Below, one piece after another: positions 34,436-44,633 of a stretch of DNA of 64,000 nt. The position numbers and the translations under genes are program-made. Source of the DNA: Bradyrhizobium manausense. Its GTDB lineage: Bacteria > Pseudomonadota > Alphaproteobacteria > Rhizobiales > Xanthobacteraceae. A model generated the notes under the pieces. That model was not told the origin of the DNA. It saw only the letters and a program-made list of their open reading frames with translations, and did no database searches. The stretch spans positions 186,001 to 250,000 of the forward strand of contig NZ_JAFCKB010000007.1 in NCBI RefSeq assembly GCF_018130615.1. Direction: 5' to 3'. The first letter of the stretch is position 1. Every line of letters begins with the position of its first letter.

Positions 34436-35476
34436 ATGTCATCCAGATTTAAGGTCTTTACCGGCACCGTGGCCATCGCCGCGCTGCTCCCCTTGTGCTC
34501 GCCCGTCTTCGCCCAGCAGGACGATGATCCCGAGATGCGGATCGAGCGGCTGGAGAACCAGCTGCGCCAGCTCACCGGCCAGAACGAAGAGCTGCAATAT
34601 CGCAACCGCCAGCTCGAAGAGCGGCTGCGGGCGCTCGAGGGCGGCGCGCAAGGCGCGCCTGGCCAGGCGCCGGTCCAGCCCAATGTCGCCGCCGTCCCGC
34701 CCGCGCAAGTCGCGCCGGCCTATCGTCAGCAGCCGCCGCAGCAACAGGCGGTGCAGCCGAATTACGAGCAGCCGCAGATCGCGTCTCCCGCGCCGATCGT
34801 CCAGGAGCAGCCGGGCCCCGGTGCGCCCGGCAGTCGCCGCCGCGGCGATGCCTTTGATCCGAGCCAGAGCCCGAATGCGCCCGGCGCACCGCGCGCGCTC
34901 GGCGGCGGCCAGCAGCCGATGCAGGCCGGCGGCGCGCCCGGCGGACGCGGCGCCGGCGAGCCGCTCGACCTCAACAACAATGGCGGCCGCTATCCGCAGG
35001 CAGCGGCGCCAGTCCAGCCCGGCTATCCGCCGGCCCAGCAGGGCTCTCCGCCGCAGGCCGGTGGTCCGGCGCTCGCCACCCTGCCGCCCTCGGCGACGCC
35101 GCGCGACGAGTTCGACCTCGGCATCGGCTACATGCAGCGCAAGGACTACGCGCTCGCCGAACAGACCATGAAGAATTTTGCCGCGAAATATCCGAGCGAC
35201 CCGCTGCTCGGCGACGCGCAATATTGGCTCGGCGAAAGCTATTTCCAGCGCCAGCAATATCGCGATTCCGCCGAGGCCTTTCTCGCCGTCACCACCAAAT
35301 ATGACAAATCGGCCAAGGCGCCGGATGCGCTGCTGCGGCTCGGCCAGTCGCTCGCCGCGCTGAAGGAGAAGGAGGCCGCCTGCGCCGCCTTCGGCGAGGT
35401 CGGCCGCAAATATCCGCGCGCCTCGGCCGGCGTCAAAGCCGCCGTCGACCGCGAGCAGAAGCGGGTGAAGTGCTGA
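34436..35476 (+). CDS. cpoB: Cell division coordinator CpoB (YbgF)
   Basis: A 346-residue periplasmic protein. A signal peptide ends near residue 26 (SPVFAQ). A trimerising coiled coil lies at about residues 33-70 (MRIERLENQLRQLTGQNEEL). A Pro/Gln/Gly-rich linker of about 150 residues, much longer than in E. coli, leads to a C-terminal TPR domain (YMQRKDYALAEQTMKNFAAK, then LGESYFQRQQYRDSAEAF). It links Tol-Pal to peptidoglycan synthesis during division. It follows pal, the usual order. Confidence 0.92.
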   Translation: MSSRFKVFTGTVAIAALLPLCSPVFAQQDDDPEMRIERLENQLRQLTGQNEELQYRNRQLEERLRALEGGAQGAPGQAPVQPNVAAVPPAQVAPAYRQQPPQQQAVQPNYEQPQIASPAPIVQEQPGPGAPGSRRRGDAFDPSQSPNAPGAPRALGGGQQPMQAGGAPGGRGAGEPLDLNNNGGRYPQAAAPVQPGYPPAQQGSPPQAGGPALATLPPSATPRDEFDLGIGYMQRKDYALAEQTMKNFAAKYPSDPLLGDAQYWLGESYFQRQQYRDSAEAFLAVTTKYDKSAKAPDALLRLGQSLAALKEKEAACAAFGEVGRKYPRASAGVKAAVDREQKRVKC

Positions 35477-35550
35477 CGCACGACGCTGCTCGCTGACAAG
35501 GCGGATGGTGCTGCGCTAAAGTCATGCCCGCCATTCCGCTGGGCCGCGTC

Positions 35551-36648
35551 ATGTCAGACGACGACAATTCTCCGATCTCCGCGCACGCGGCGAAGCAGCT
35601 CTTCGCCGAGCTGAAAGCTGCGCCGGCGCTGGTGCTCGCCGTCTCCGGTGGCCCCGACTCGGTCGCGCTGATGTGGCTCGCGGCGCGCTGGCGCCGCAGC
35701 CTCGCGCGCGGCCCCGAGCTCACCGTCGTCACGGTCGATCACGGCCTGCGCGCTGAGGCGGCGCGCGAGGCGCGCGAGGTCAAGCGGCTGGCCGCCGAGC
35801 TCGGCCTGACGCACCGGACCCTGCGTTGGCGCGGCGCCAAGCCGAAGACGGGACTTCCCGCGGCGGCGCGCGAGGCGCGCTACCGCTTGCTGGCGCAAGC
35901 CGCGCGCGCAGCCGGCGCGAGCCATGTGCTGACCGCCCATACCCGCGACGACCAGGCCGAGACGCTTCTGATGCGGCTGCTCCGCGGCAGCGGCATTGCC
36001 GGGCTTTCGGCGATGGCGCGCCACACGAGGCGCGACGGTCTCGTGCTGGCGCGGCCGCTGCTCGACGTCCCGAAATCGCAGCTCATCGCGACCCTGAAGC
36101 GGGCCAGGATCAGCTTTGCCGACGATCCCACCAACCGCGACGCGTCCTTCACGCGGCCGCGGCTGCGGGCGCTGCTGCCGCAGCTCGCAGCCGAGGGCGG
36201 CGATACCCGCACACTGGTGCGGCTTTCGATGCGGCTCGCCCGCGCCAATGCGGCGGTCGAGGTGCTGACCGACGGCGCCGAGCGCTTCCTCCGCTTGCGG
36301 GATCGCGGCGTTGCGCCGCAGCCGGGCGTTCGCAGCTTCGAAGCCGCGGCCTTCGCCACCTTGCCGGAAGAAGTCCGACTGCGGCTCCTGCTGCGGGCCA
36401 TCGACGGGCTCGGGCACGAAGGGCCGGCGGAACTCGGCAAGGTCGAGACCCTCTTGGCCGCGCTCGATCAGGCCATGCTCGATCAGGGCCTGCTCGGTCA
36501 GGCCTTGGCTGCCCGCGCACCGGCAAATGGGCGCGCCATCCTGAAGCAGACACTGGCGGGAGCCTTGATCAGCCTTGCCGGGGGGCGTATCCACATCGCG
36601 CCTGCGCCGGCCCGGCGGTCCAGGATTGGGCCCAAGGGGGGCGGATGA
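35551..36648 (+). CDS. tilS: tRNA(Ile)-lysidine synthase
   Basis: A 365-residue N-type ATP pyrophosphatase that attaches lysine to C34 of the CAU-anticodon tRNA-Ile, changing its decoding from AUG to AUA. The PP-loop SGGPDS is near residue 32, and VDHGLR and HTRDDQAETLLMRLLRGSG follow. A second ATG at 35524 could add nine residues; I prefer 35551 by comparison with the family start. The tilS-ftsH order is widespread in proteobacteria. Confidence 0.92.
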   Translation: MSDDDNSPISAHAAKQLFAELKAAPALVLAVSGGPDSVALMWLAARWRRSLARGPELTVVTVDHGLRAEAAREAREVKRLAAELGLTHRTLRWRGAKPKTGLPAAAREARYRLLAQAARAAGASHVLTAHTRDDQAETLLMRLLRGSGIAGLSAMARHTRRDGLVLARPLLDVPKSQLIATLKRARISFADDPTNRDASFTRPRLRALLPQLAAEGGDTRTLVRLSMRLARANAAVEVLTDGAERFLRLRDRGVAPQPGVRSFEAAAFATLPEEVRLRLLLRAIDGLGHEGPAELGKVETLLAALDQAMLDQGLLGQALAARAPANGRAILKQTLAGALISLAGGRIHIAPAPARRSRIGPKGGG

Positions 36649-36754
36649 GGGCGGATCATGACACCGGCCGTTTCTGCGGCCTGCCGTCAGGACGCCTTAA
36701 CCAGGCAGGAAAAACCCCGGCTTTGGTGCCATTATTTCAGCGGGAATCGCTCTA

Positions 36755-36777
36755 AGATGGGCTAAATAGTCCCATCT
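36755..36777. other. Inverted repeat upstream of ftsH
   Basis: AGATGGG and CCCATCT flank a 9-nt spacer, between tilS and ftsH. It may be an operator or a weak hairpin; there is no T tract. Confidence 0.35.
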
Positions 36778-36783
36778 CGTTCC

Positions 36784-36812
36784 CTTGGCAGCGAGCGGGG
36801 CGGCACCTAAAT
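36784..36812 (+). promoter_or_regulatory. Candidate RpoH-type promoter of ftsH
   Basis: CTTGGC (36784-36789), then 16 nt, then CCTAAAT (36806-36812) resembles the heat-shock promoter of alphaproteobacteria (CTTG, spacer, C-T-A-T-type -10). It lies 91 nt before the ftsH ATG. ftsH is commonly heat-regulated, so the site fits, but the match is partial. Confidence 0.4.
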
Positions 36813-36902
36813 TGTATGCGTCTAACGATGAGGATTCCTTGGGGATTTCCTCGTAAAGCCCAAGGATGAGGCCGCGATCCGCGCGACCACGAAGGAAGAT
36901 CG

Positions 36903-38828
<1,926 letters not shown>

Positions 38829-38841
38829 CGCTTAGCGTCAC

Positions 38842-39261
38842 ATGGCCGGCTACTCCGGCAAACCGTTAGTGCAAAAGCTCGGCATCAAGCCGGGCTTTTG
38901 TATTTTCGTGGACGGTCTTGCGACGCCCTATCGCGACATCGTCGGCGAATTGCCTGATGGTGTGACCATCGCCACGACCTCCAAGCCGCCGCTCGACATG
39001 GTGCATCTCTTCGCAGCCGAGGCCAAAGGCCTCGCCGCAAAACTGCGCCGCTACCGCGAGGCCATCGCGCCGGATGGCATGATCTGGGCGTCGTGGCCGA
39101 AGAAGGCCTCAGGCGTCGTGACCGACGTGACGGAAGCCCTGGTGCGCGAAGCCGCGCTCGCGAGCGGCCTCGTCGATATCAAGATCTGCGCCGTCAGCGA
39201 CATCTGGTCGGGACTGAAACTCGTGATCCCCGTGAAGGACCGCGCGAAGCAAGCGAAGTAG
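38842..39261 (+). CDS. DUF3052 family protein
   Basis: A 139-residue cytoplasmic protein matching DUF3052: an LVQKLGIKPGFCIFVDG start, the middle LDMVHLFAAEAKGLAAKLRRYREAIAPDGMIWASWPKKASG, and C-terminal IKICAVSDIWSGLKLVI. The fold is predicted alpha/beta; function unknown. It starts 13 nt after ftsH and is probably read through from it. Confidence 0.85.
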   Translation: MAGYSGKPLVQKLGIKPGFCIFVDGLATPYRDIVGELPDGVTIATTSKPPLDMVHLFAAEAKGLAAKLRRYREAIAPDGMIWASWPKKASGVVTDVTEALVREAALASGLVDIKICAVSDIWSGLKLVIPVKDRAKQAK

Positions 39262-39383
39262 CATCGGCCCGCAACACCGGTCTCGTCGCATGAGCAAAGG
39301 CGCGAAAGCGCCATGCCCCCACCATTCCGCACCGCGTCCGGGCCAAGTGACGACGTCGTGCCGCCATGACCCGGCCCGTCGTC

Positions 39384-39743
39384 TCATGACGACAAGCGAA
39401 GCCAGACGTCCTTGCTCGCCAACGTACCGTCAGGCGTGGCGATCTCCAAGTCGACCACGTGCAGAGAGCCGGGCGCGTCTCCATAGATGTATTTGAGGTG
39501 CCACACGCCCCCCAGGTCCGGCGTAATGACAAAATCGTCCAGCCCGTCGGTGATCGCCCGGACGGCCTCACGGTGCGTCATGGGCGCGGAAAACATCGCG
39601 TCGATCAGGTTGGCGAGGGTCATGCCTTCGACCAACATCATTCGTGCGATGTCGTCACCGTGGACGTGGCGAAGCGCTGACACGATGGCAGCGATTGCGT
39701 CCGGATTTTTCAATGACACGGAAATGCGAGCCTCCGCCTTCAT
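39384..39743 (-). CDS. Hypothetical protein
   Basis: A 119-residue cytoplasmic protein with no family I recognise. Helical N-terminal half (DAIAAIVSALRHVHGDDIARMM), a hinge at FSAPMTHREAVRA, and a beta-rich C-terminal half (GVWHLKYIYGD, SLHVVDLEI). No clear ribosome site. It has good codon use for this genome, so it is probably real. Convergent with the DUF3052 gene. Confidence 0.6.
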   Translation of the reverse strand: MKAEARISVSLKNPDAIAAIVSALRHVHGDDIARMMLVEGMTLANLIDAMFSAPMTHREAVRAITDGLDDFVITPDLGGVWHLKYIYGDAPGSLHVVDLEIATPDGTLASKDVWLRLSS

Positions 39744-39773
39744 GATGCCGGAGGCGGATCAATGTGTGCAAGC

Positions 39774-39833
39774 CGTCTCTTATCAAGTCGTCTCTTATCA
39801 AGTCGTCTCTCAACACGTCGTCTCTCGCCGGCG
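39774..39833. repeat. 15-nt tandem repeat
   Basis: CGTCTCTTATCAAGT occurs twice exactly (39774-39788, 39789-39803), then once with 12 of 15 matches (39804-39818) and once as a partial copy (39819-39833). It lies in the gap between two minus-strand genes, upstream of the hypothetical gene that starts at 39743. Confidence 0.85.
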
Positions 39834-39866
39834 CCGCGGAGCAAAGGCTCGCTGGCCGGCGCGCCC

Positions 39867-40085
39867 TCAGTACCGATGCCTCCAGTTGCCGCGGCCGCGA
39901 TACCATCCATAGTGATGGCCGCGATTGCCGTGCCATCCATGGCCGTGGCCGTGGCCGTGCCCGCCCCGGACCTGGATGACCGCTTCGTCATCCGCCACAG
40001 CAGGCAGGCCGATCCTTGCCGAAGCGGGACTGGCAAGCATGAACAAGGGCAGAAAAATTGCGGGAATGATCGGAAGGAAGCGCAT
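39867..40085 (-). CDS. Small secreted Gly/His-rich protein
   Basis: A 72-residue protein with a Sec signal (MRFLPIIPAIFLPLFMLASPASA). The mature tail is almost wholly Gly, His, Trp, Arg and Tyr (GGHGHGHGHGWHGNRGHH then YGWYRGRGNWRHRY). GAGAGG is 6 nt before the ATG. The His-rich tail could bind Ni, Cu or Zn in the periplasm; this is an inference from composition. Small secreted proteins of this kind are common in Bradyrhizobium. The next gene upstream is also a small secreted protein. Confidence 0.65.
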   Translation of the reverse strand: MRFLPIIPAIFLPLFMLASPASARIGLPAVADDEAVIQVRGGHGHGHGHGWHGNRGHHYGWYRGRGNWRHRY

Positions 40086-40177
40086 TGTCGACCTCTCTCG
40101 GCATTGTTTGCAGCAGGGACGGCACGACGCAGGAAAATGCCCGCCGGCAGGATCGGCGGGCATCGGCGGCACTCAAT

Positions 40178-40441
40178 CTATCTCTTGGTGTGGCTGCTTG
40201 CCGTGCCGGACGCCGAGCCGGTCGTTTGACTGGGCGCATATCCCGACGCGCCAGGCGAGCCAGCCTTGGCGCCTTTTGCCTGCATTTCGTGCCCTGGCGA
40301 ATAACCGGATGCACCGGTGGTACCGGCCTTCGAACCCTTGCGCTGCATCTCGTGACCGGGCGTTTTCGTCGAGGTGCTGCTCTGCGCAAGAGCCGCGCCA
40401 GCGAGGGCGACCGTCGACAGCAAGACAATAGCGACCTTCAT
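40178..40441 (-). CDS. Small secreted protein with two PGHEMQ repeats
   Basis: An 87-residue protein with a signal peptide (MKVAIVLLSTVALAGAALAQ). The mature part contains two copies of a 21-residue unit, PGHEMQ-x-KG-x-KAG-x-x-GASGY, and a Ser/Thr-rich end. GGAGG stands 8 nt before the ATG. It lies 92 nt upstream of the Gly/His-rich gene on the same strand. Function unknown; a cell-surface or stress role is a guess. Confidence 0.7.
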   Translation of the reverse strand: MKVAIVLLSTVALAGAALAQSSTSTKTPGHEMQRKGSKAGTTGASGYSPGHEMQAKGAKAGSPGASGYAPSQTTGSASGTASSHTKR

Positions 40442-40606
40442 GGATTTGTCCTCCTTCTGTGCAGGCACCTAACCGGTAGAACCTGTCCCTGTTCCAGAAT
40501 TCGGGAAAAATATGCAAAAGCGATCCTGACGCTTCTTCAAGGGGCCAGCGCCGGACGCCTCCCGCGATGAGCACGACGGGCCGTTGAAAATGGAATTCGC
40601 GCTCGC

Positions 40607-42412
40607 TTACTTGCGCACGCGCCAGACCGTCCAGCCGGGTTTCGACACGGCCTGCACTCGCGCCAGATAGTCCGGAGCATCGCCGCGCCCGAGATGCGCG
40701 GCAAGGCCCTCCGGCGCGATGCGGACGAGATCGTCCTGATCGAAGGAGCCGTTGCACGTCAGGATGTAGTCGACCTGCCGTGCACGGAGCAGCTCGCGCG
40801 CGGCGTCCGGTGTGTCCGTCATCGTATGCAGCAGGACGAGATTGCCGTCATTGTTGCGGTGGTAGGGACCAGCGAAGACGGAATGTTCTGTCGCGGCCAG
40901 GATCGCAGGACCCGAATCGATCGGCGCCATCACCCGCCCGGGCGGCAGGCCGGCGAGCGGCGCGGCGCTGGAGATGGTCTGGCAGGACGCGACGGGATCG
41001 GGCATCGCGATCTTTGGTCCGCCCGTACCGGCGGCGAGCGCCGGCCAGACCGCAAGGCCGATGCCGCCAAGCGTCGCCGGCGACACCAGCAGCGCCACAC
41101 GTACCAGCCGCCAGCCGGCCACGACATTGGTGTGAAGCCTGACAATTCCGGCGACGCAGAGCGGGGCGGCAACGATGTTGGCGGCAGCGGCGCCGCGCAA
41201 TTCCCAAAGGCTCTCGCCGAACAGCGTTGCGAGCGTGACGGTCGAGACGATCCAGCGAAAGCGCGTTTGCGGTGCGCAGCCGATCATGGCAGCCACACAC
41301 AGGCCGAGCGTCAGCAATGGAAAAGCATAATAGCCCAGCAGCTTTTGTGGTTGCATCTGTGCCAGCTCCGTCACCGGCATGGTCTCGACGACGCGGCCCA
41401 ACCAGAAGCTGACGAGCTGGGGATCGACCTGCGCGTAGGGTGATGCCACGCAGCTCGGATATGACTTGAAGAATGCGCCCAGCAGGAGCGCACCGGCGAG
41501 CGTGCTCGCCATGAGCCGTGTCCACAAGCCCGCGCGCAGCCGGCTGACACCGGCAATTGCGAGCAGCGCGACGCCGCCGCCCGCGCACAAGAGCAGGATG
41601 GGCCCTCCGAAGGCATCGCAGACCGGCGTGTGGAGACTGTTCATCGGGAGCAGCAGCAGCGCCAGCAGCAGCGACGACCCGGCAAGGCCTGCACCAAAGG
41701 CGCAGGCGGGACGCAGCACGTCATTGCCTTTCCACACCAGGAGTCCCACGACGGCCGCGCTCGCCATGGCGATGGCGGGCAGCATTTCCAATCCGATCGA
41801 CAGCGACAGCGCCGCGAGGAATCCCGCCCAGGCCGCCTTGGCTGCACGATGTTCCAGGTCGCAGATGCAGAGCACGAAGCCGAGCAGCAGCACGATCTGT
41901 AGATTGTGATGGTCGATCGCGCCGGCGCGGAAGTGGATCAGGGCAGGGATCGACAGCGCCGTGACCAGAATCGCCGCAAGCTGTGTCCGCGGCCTGTCTG
42001 CCGGGGCGCCTGCCTGACTCGCGATCGACGCTGCGAGCCAAAGCGCCGCCCCCATCAACAGCGACGGCCACAGCACCAGCGTGAGCGCTTCGGCATGGTG
42101 CTGGCCGAGCAGCGGGCGGAACAGGAGGATCAGCATGGCCAGGGGCGCATCGACGATGCGGGACCAGTGCATCGCAATTCCCGGCGGGTCGAGCCGGTAT
42201 TGGGTCAGGTCGAACCAGCCCTGGCCGGCCAAGAGATCGCGCACTTCGACCAGACGCAGGGCGTCGTCGGTCGACAGCGTGTCGAACACGCCGGCCTTGA
42301 TGGCGGGGAGTCCGAGCGCCAGCACGATCGTCGCCCAGGCCAGCGCGAGCACGATCGCAGGCTTCGGCTCCGCGGTCGATCGTTGCCCGGTCGGTGGGAC
42401 GAGCGGCGACAT
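40607..42412 (-). CDS. Polytopic GT-C-like membrane protein
   Basis: A 601-residue protein with about a dozen helices. The first periplasmic loop carries DTLSTDDALRLVEVRDLLAG and MHWSRIVD, recalling the acidic loop motif of GT-C glycosyltransferases that use polyprenyl-phosphate sugars. FRAGAIDHHNLQ lies in a later loop. The last 130 residues are a soluble periplasmic domain. The gene begins 11 nt after another GT-C-like gene, so they are an operon. Donor and acceptor are unknown. Confidence 0.7.
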   Translation of the reverse strand: MSPLVPPTGQRSTAEPKPAIVLALAWATIVLALGLPAIKAGVFDTLSTDDALRLVEVRDLLAGQGWFDLTQYRLDPPGIAMHWSRIVDAPLAMLILLFRPLLGQHHAEALTLVLWPSLLMGAALWLAASIASQAGAPADRPRTQLAAILVTALSIPALIHFRAGAIDHHNLQIVLLLGFVLCICDLEHRAAKAAWAGFLAALSLSIGLEMLPAIAMASAAVVGLLVWKGNDVLRPACAFGAGLAGSSLLLALLLLPMNSLHTPVCDAFGGPILLLCAGGGVALLAIAGVSRLRAGLWTRLMASTLAGALLLGAFFKSYPSCVASPYAQVDPQLVSFWLGRVVETMPVTELAQMQPQKLLGYYAFPLLTLGLCVAAMIGCAPQTRFRWIVSTVTLATLFGESLWELRGAAAANIVAAPLCVAGIVRLHTNVVAGWRLVRVALLVSPATLGGIGLAVWPALAAGTGGPKIAMPDPVASCQTISSAAPLAGLPPGRVMAPIDSGPAILAATEHSVFAGPYHRNNDGNLVLLHTMTDTPDAARELLRARQVDYILTCNGSFDQDDLVRIAPEGLAAHLGRGDAPDYLARVQAVSKPGWTVWRVRK

Positions 42413-42423
42413 TGTCCGGCGTC

Positions 42424-43923
42424 TCAGTTGGATGACGCTGGCATGGGCGTATCGCCCGTGCCCGGCCGGTCATCGCGCACATGGATCACGGCGATGTTGT
42501 CGGCGTAGAGCCGCTTCCAGCCCTTGAGGTGATCGAGGAATTGCGGACCCGGCGTATCGGCTCCCAGCAGCGTCGCGTCGATCTTGTACTCGTCCAAAAG
42601 GCGCGGCAGCAATTCGGGCTTCTTGCCTTCGGTGGCCTTGAAGAAGTCCATCACGAACTTCTCGCCATAGAGCTCGGCGCGGCCGTCGACGAACACCGGC
42701 ACGTCGCGTGAGATCAGATAGCCGCCGAATTGATAGCCGTTGAAGATGCGTTGCGCCTTGCGCTCCTGGAGCAGGTCGACGGCGGCGACCGGCGTCTGGT
42801 CCATCGTGAAGGTGAAGCGATGATGCGCCATGTAGATCGAGGTCGAGGTCCAGGCTGCGGCTGCGATCATCAGCGCGCCGGTGATGGTGACGTAGCGCGC
42901 CGGCCAGCTCTCGCCGGCTTGCGCGAGTTGCGGCCGCGGCGAATTCTCACCGAGCGGCTTGGCCAGCACCAGGGGCACCAGGAAGGCAAAGGCCTCGATG
43001 CTCCTGACATGGGTGAGCCCCATCCAGGTGAGCAGCAGGATCAGCAGGATGCGCGGCAGCGACAGCGTGAGGCCGCTGAACAGGCCGATCGCGATGAGGC
43101 CGAGGATCGCGGCTTCAAATGCGGAGAACGACGCGAAATTCGCCGGCGTCCATTCGGAGATGACCGACAGCAGTTCGCCGAGATTGAGGATGTTGGTCGC
43201 TCCGAGCAGCGTGCGCCAACCATAGGGCGTGACGCAGGCGGCGAGCATCGCGGCGACGCCGAACGCGAACCAGCGCGCGAGCAGCCGGACCTGCTTGCCG
43301 GACTCCAGCGTCCAGATCGCCTCCAGCGCCATCGGGCCGATCAGCGCGAGGCCGAGCACGAAGCCGCCGTGCAGGTTCGCCCACAGCGACATCAGCGGCA
43401 GCCAGATCCAGGACGGCGTGACCTTGCGGTCGGCCGCATTCATCAGGATGCCGACCCATGCAATCATCACCGGCAGCGCCAGGATATGCGGGCGCGCCAG
43501 GATGTGGTGCAGCGACAGCACCACGGCCAGCATCGCGAACAGCACTGCGCGCGGAATTTCCAGATGCGCCTCGAGCAGATAGACGAGGATCGCGGCCGAT
43601 GCCGCGATCGCAAGCGCGGTGAGGACCACCGGTCCGGCCCAGTCCCATTGCCCGTAGGAGACGGCGAACAGAATTTGCGACAGCCAGGACGTCGAGATCC
43701 AGGGCTCCCCTGGCCGCGTGAAGGAATAGAAGTCGGTATAGGGCAGGGCGTGATGATCGAGGATCCACTGGCCGATCTTGATCTGCCAGAACGAGTCGGA
43801 GTCCTGGAGCAGCGTGCCGCCAAGATGGAGGAAGAAGAGATAGGCGCCCGCGCCGACGCACAGCGGCACCAGCGCTCGCGCGCGGCCCTGCACCGCAATG
43901 CTGTTGGTAAAGGAAAGCGACAT
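42424..43923 (-). CDS. Polytopic GT-C-like membrane protein
   Basis: A 499-residue protein with about ten helices. The first loop has QDSDSFWQIKIGQWILDHHALPYTDFYSFT, with acidic residues placed as in GT-C enzymes. ANLHGGFVLG follows in the middle. The periplasmic end includes FNGYQFGGYLISRDVPVFVDGRAELYGEKF, a motif of this family. I chose the ATG at 43923 (MSLSFTNS). It is first in a two-gene operon with the preceding entry and probably modifies a surface glycan or lipid. Confidence 0.72.
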   Translation of the reverse strand: MSLSFTNSIAVQGRARALVPLCVGAGAYLFFLHLGGTLLQDSDSFWQIKIGQWILDHHALPYTDFYSFTRPGEPWISTSWLSQILFAVSYGQWDWAGPVVLTALAIAASAAILVYLLEAHLEIPRAVLFAMLAVVLSLHHILARPHILALPVMIAWVGILMNAADRKVTPSWIWLPLMSLWANLHGGFVLGLALIGPMALEAIWTLESGKQVRLLARWFAFGVAAMLAACVTPYGWRTLLGATNILNLGELLSVISEWTPANFASFSAFEAAILGLIAIGLFSGLTLSLPRILLILLLTWMGLTHVRSIEAFAFLVPLVLAKPLGENSPRPQLAQAGESWPARYVTITGALMIAAAAWTSTSIYMAHHRFTFTMDQTPVAAVDLLQERKAQRIFNGYQFGGYLISRDVPVFVDGRAELYGEKFVMDFFKATEGKKPELLPRLLDEYKIDATLLGADTPGPQFLDHLKGWKRLYADNIAVIHVRDDRPGTGDTPMPASSN

Positions 43924-44298
43924 GCCGCCTCGTCTTGTTCTTGGTCCTGTTGGCCGAGCGGGCGGCATTGGACCATGGCGGTCATAACTTCCAGTAAATC
44001 AGCGGAACCAAAGCGGCATCTGATGGGGGACTCGACCAGTGCTGCGACGTAGGTACGTTCCCTCCCCCCTTGTGGGGGAGGGAACGGAAAGAGCGCCGCT
44101 GTGTCTCCGCGCAATTTAACTGATTGTTTTAGATTTCGGTTTACCATCGGCGAATACACGCAAACGGTTCCAAGTTTACGCGGCCGAATTAACTGCGGCG
44201 CAATTCTTTGCATTTAAGTTCGGTTCCATGGTCAGGCGGCGCTGGGAAGCCGAGAAGACCAGACCATTGAAGCCTCGTGTACCTTTTGGGAGCAGTCT
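43924..44298. other. 375-nt divergent intergenic region
   Basis: It separates the GT-C operon from the Flp pilin gene and must hold both promoters. A 13-bp hairpin CGTTCCCTCCCCC / GGGGGAGGGAACG with a 5-nt loop lies at 44056-44086. The 200 nt before the pilin are richer in A and T. No coding frame is convincing. Confidence 0.6.
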
Positions 44299-44463
44299 AT
44301 GAAGAACCTCGTTTCGCGTTTCGTGAAGGACGAATCCGGCGCCACCGCCATCGAATACGGCCTGATCGCCGCCGGCATCGCGCTGGCGATCATCACCGTC
44401 GTCAACAACCTCGGCTCCACGCTGAACACCAAGTTCGGCTCGATCTCGTCCAGCCTCAAGTAA
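44299..44463 (+). CDS. Flp-family type IVb pilin
   Basis: A 54-residue Flp pilin. A short basic leader (MKNLVSRFVKDESG) precedes the prepilin peptidase site after Gly, then ATAIEYGLIAAGIALAIITVV, the hydrophobic polymerisation helix with the conserved Glu and Tyr. GGGAG lies 6 nt before the ATG. A perfect terminator follows. No tad/cpa assembly genes are in the window, so the pilin must use a machinery encoded elsewhere. Flp pili serve surface attachment. Confidence 0.92.
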   Translation: MKNLVSRFVKDESGATAIEYGLIAAGIALAIITVVNNLGSTLNTKFGSISSSLK

Positions 44464-44486
44464 GCTAGACGATCGCCGGAATTACG

Positions 44487-44520
44487 AAGAGCCCCGTCAT
44501 CGACGGGGCTCTTTTGTTTT
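44487..44520 (+). terminator. Strong terminator after the Flp pilin gene
   Basis: A perfect 12-bp stem AAGAGCCCCGTC / GACGGGGCTCTT with an ATC loop, running into TTTTGTTTT. Suits a short, abundant mRNA. Confidence 0.93.
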
Positions 44521-44633
44521 GCCCGAGAGTAGCCGCGCGGCGCATTCGACAATCGGGCCTTAAGCCTCCTTCAAGCCACCGGGTGTATGGCTTAGACGCA
44601 TCTGCGTTACCGTATTGCGTCAAAGGAAGCCGC

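Noticed and set aside
39774-39833. Short regular repeats as a CRISPR array
   Set aside because: Units are 15 nt in direct tandem with no spacers, and no cas gene is nearby.
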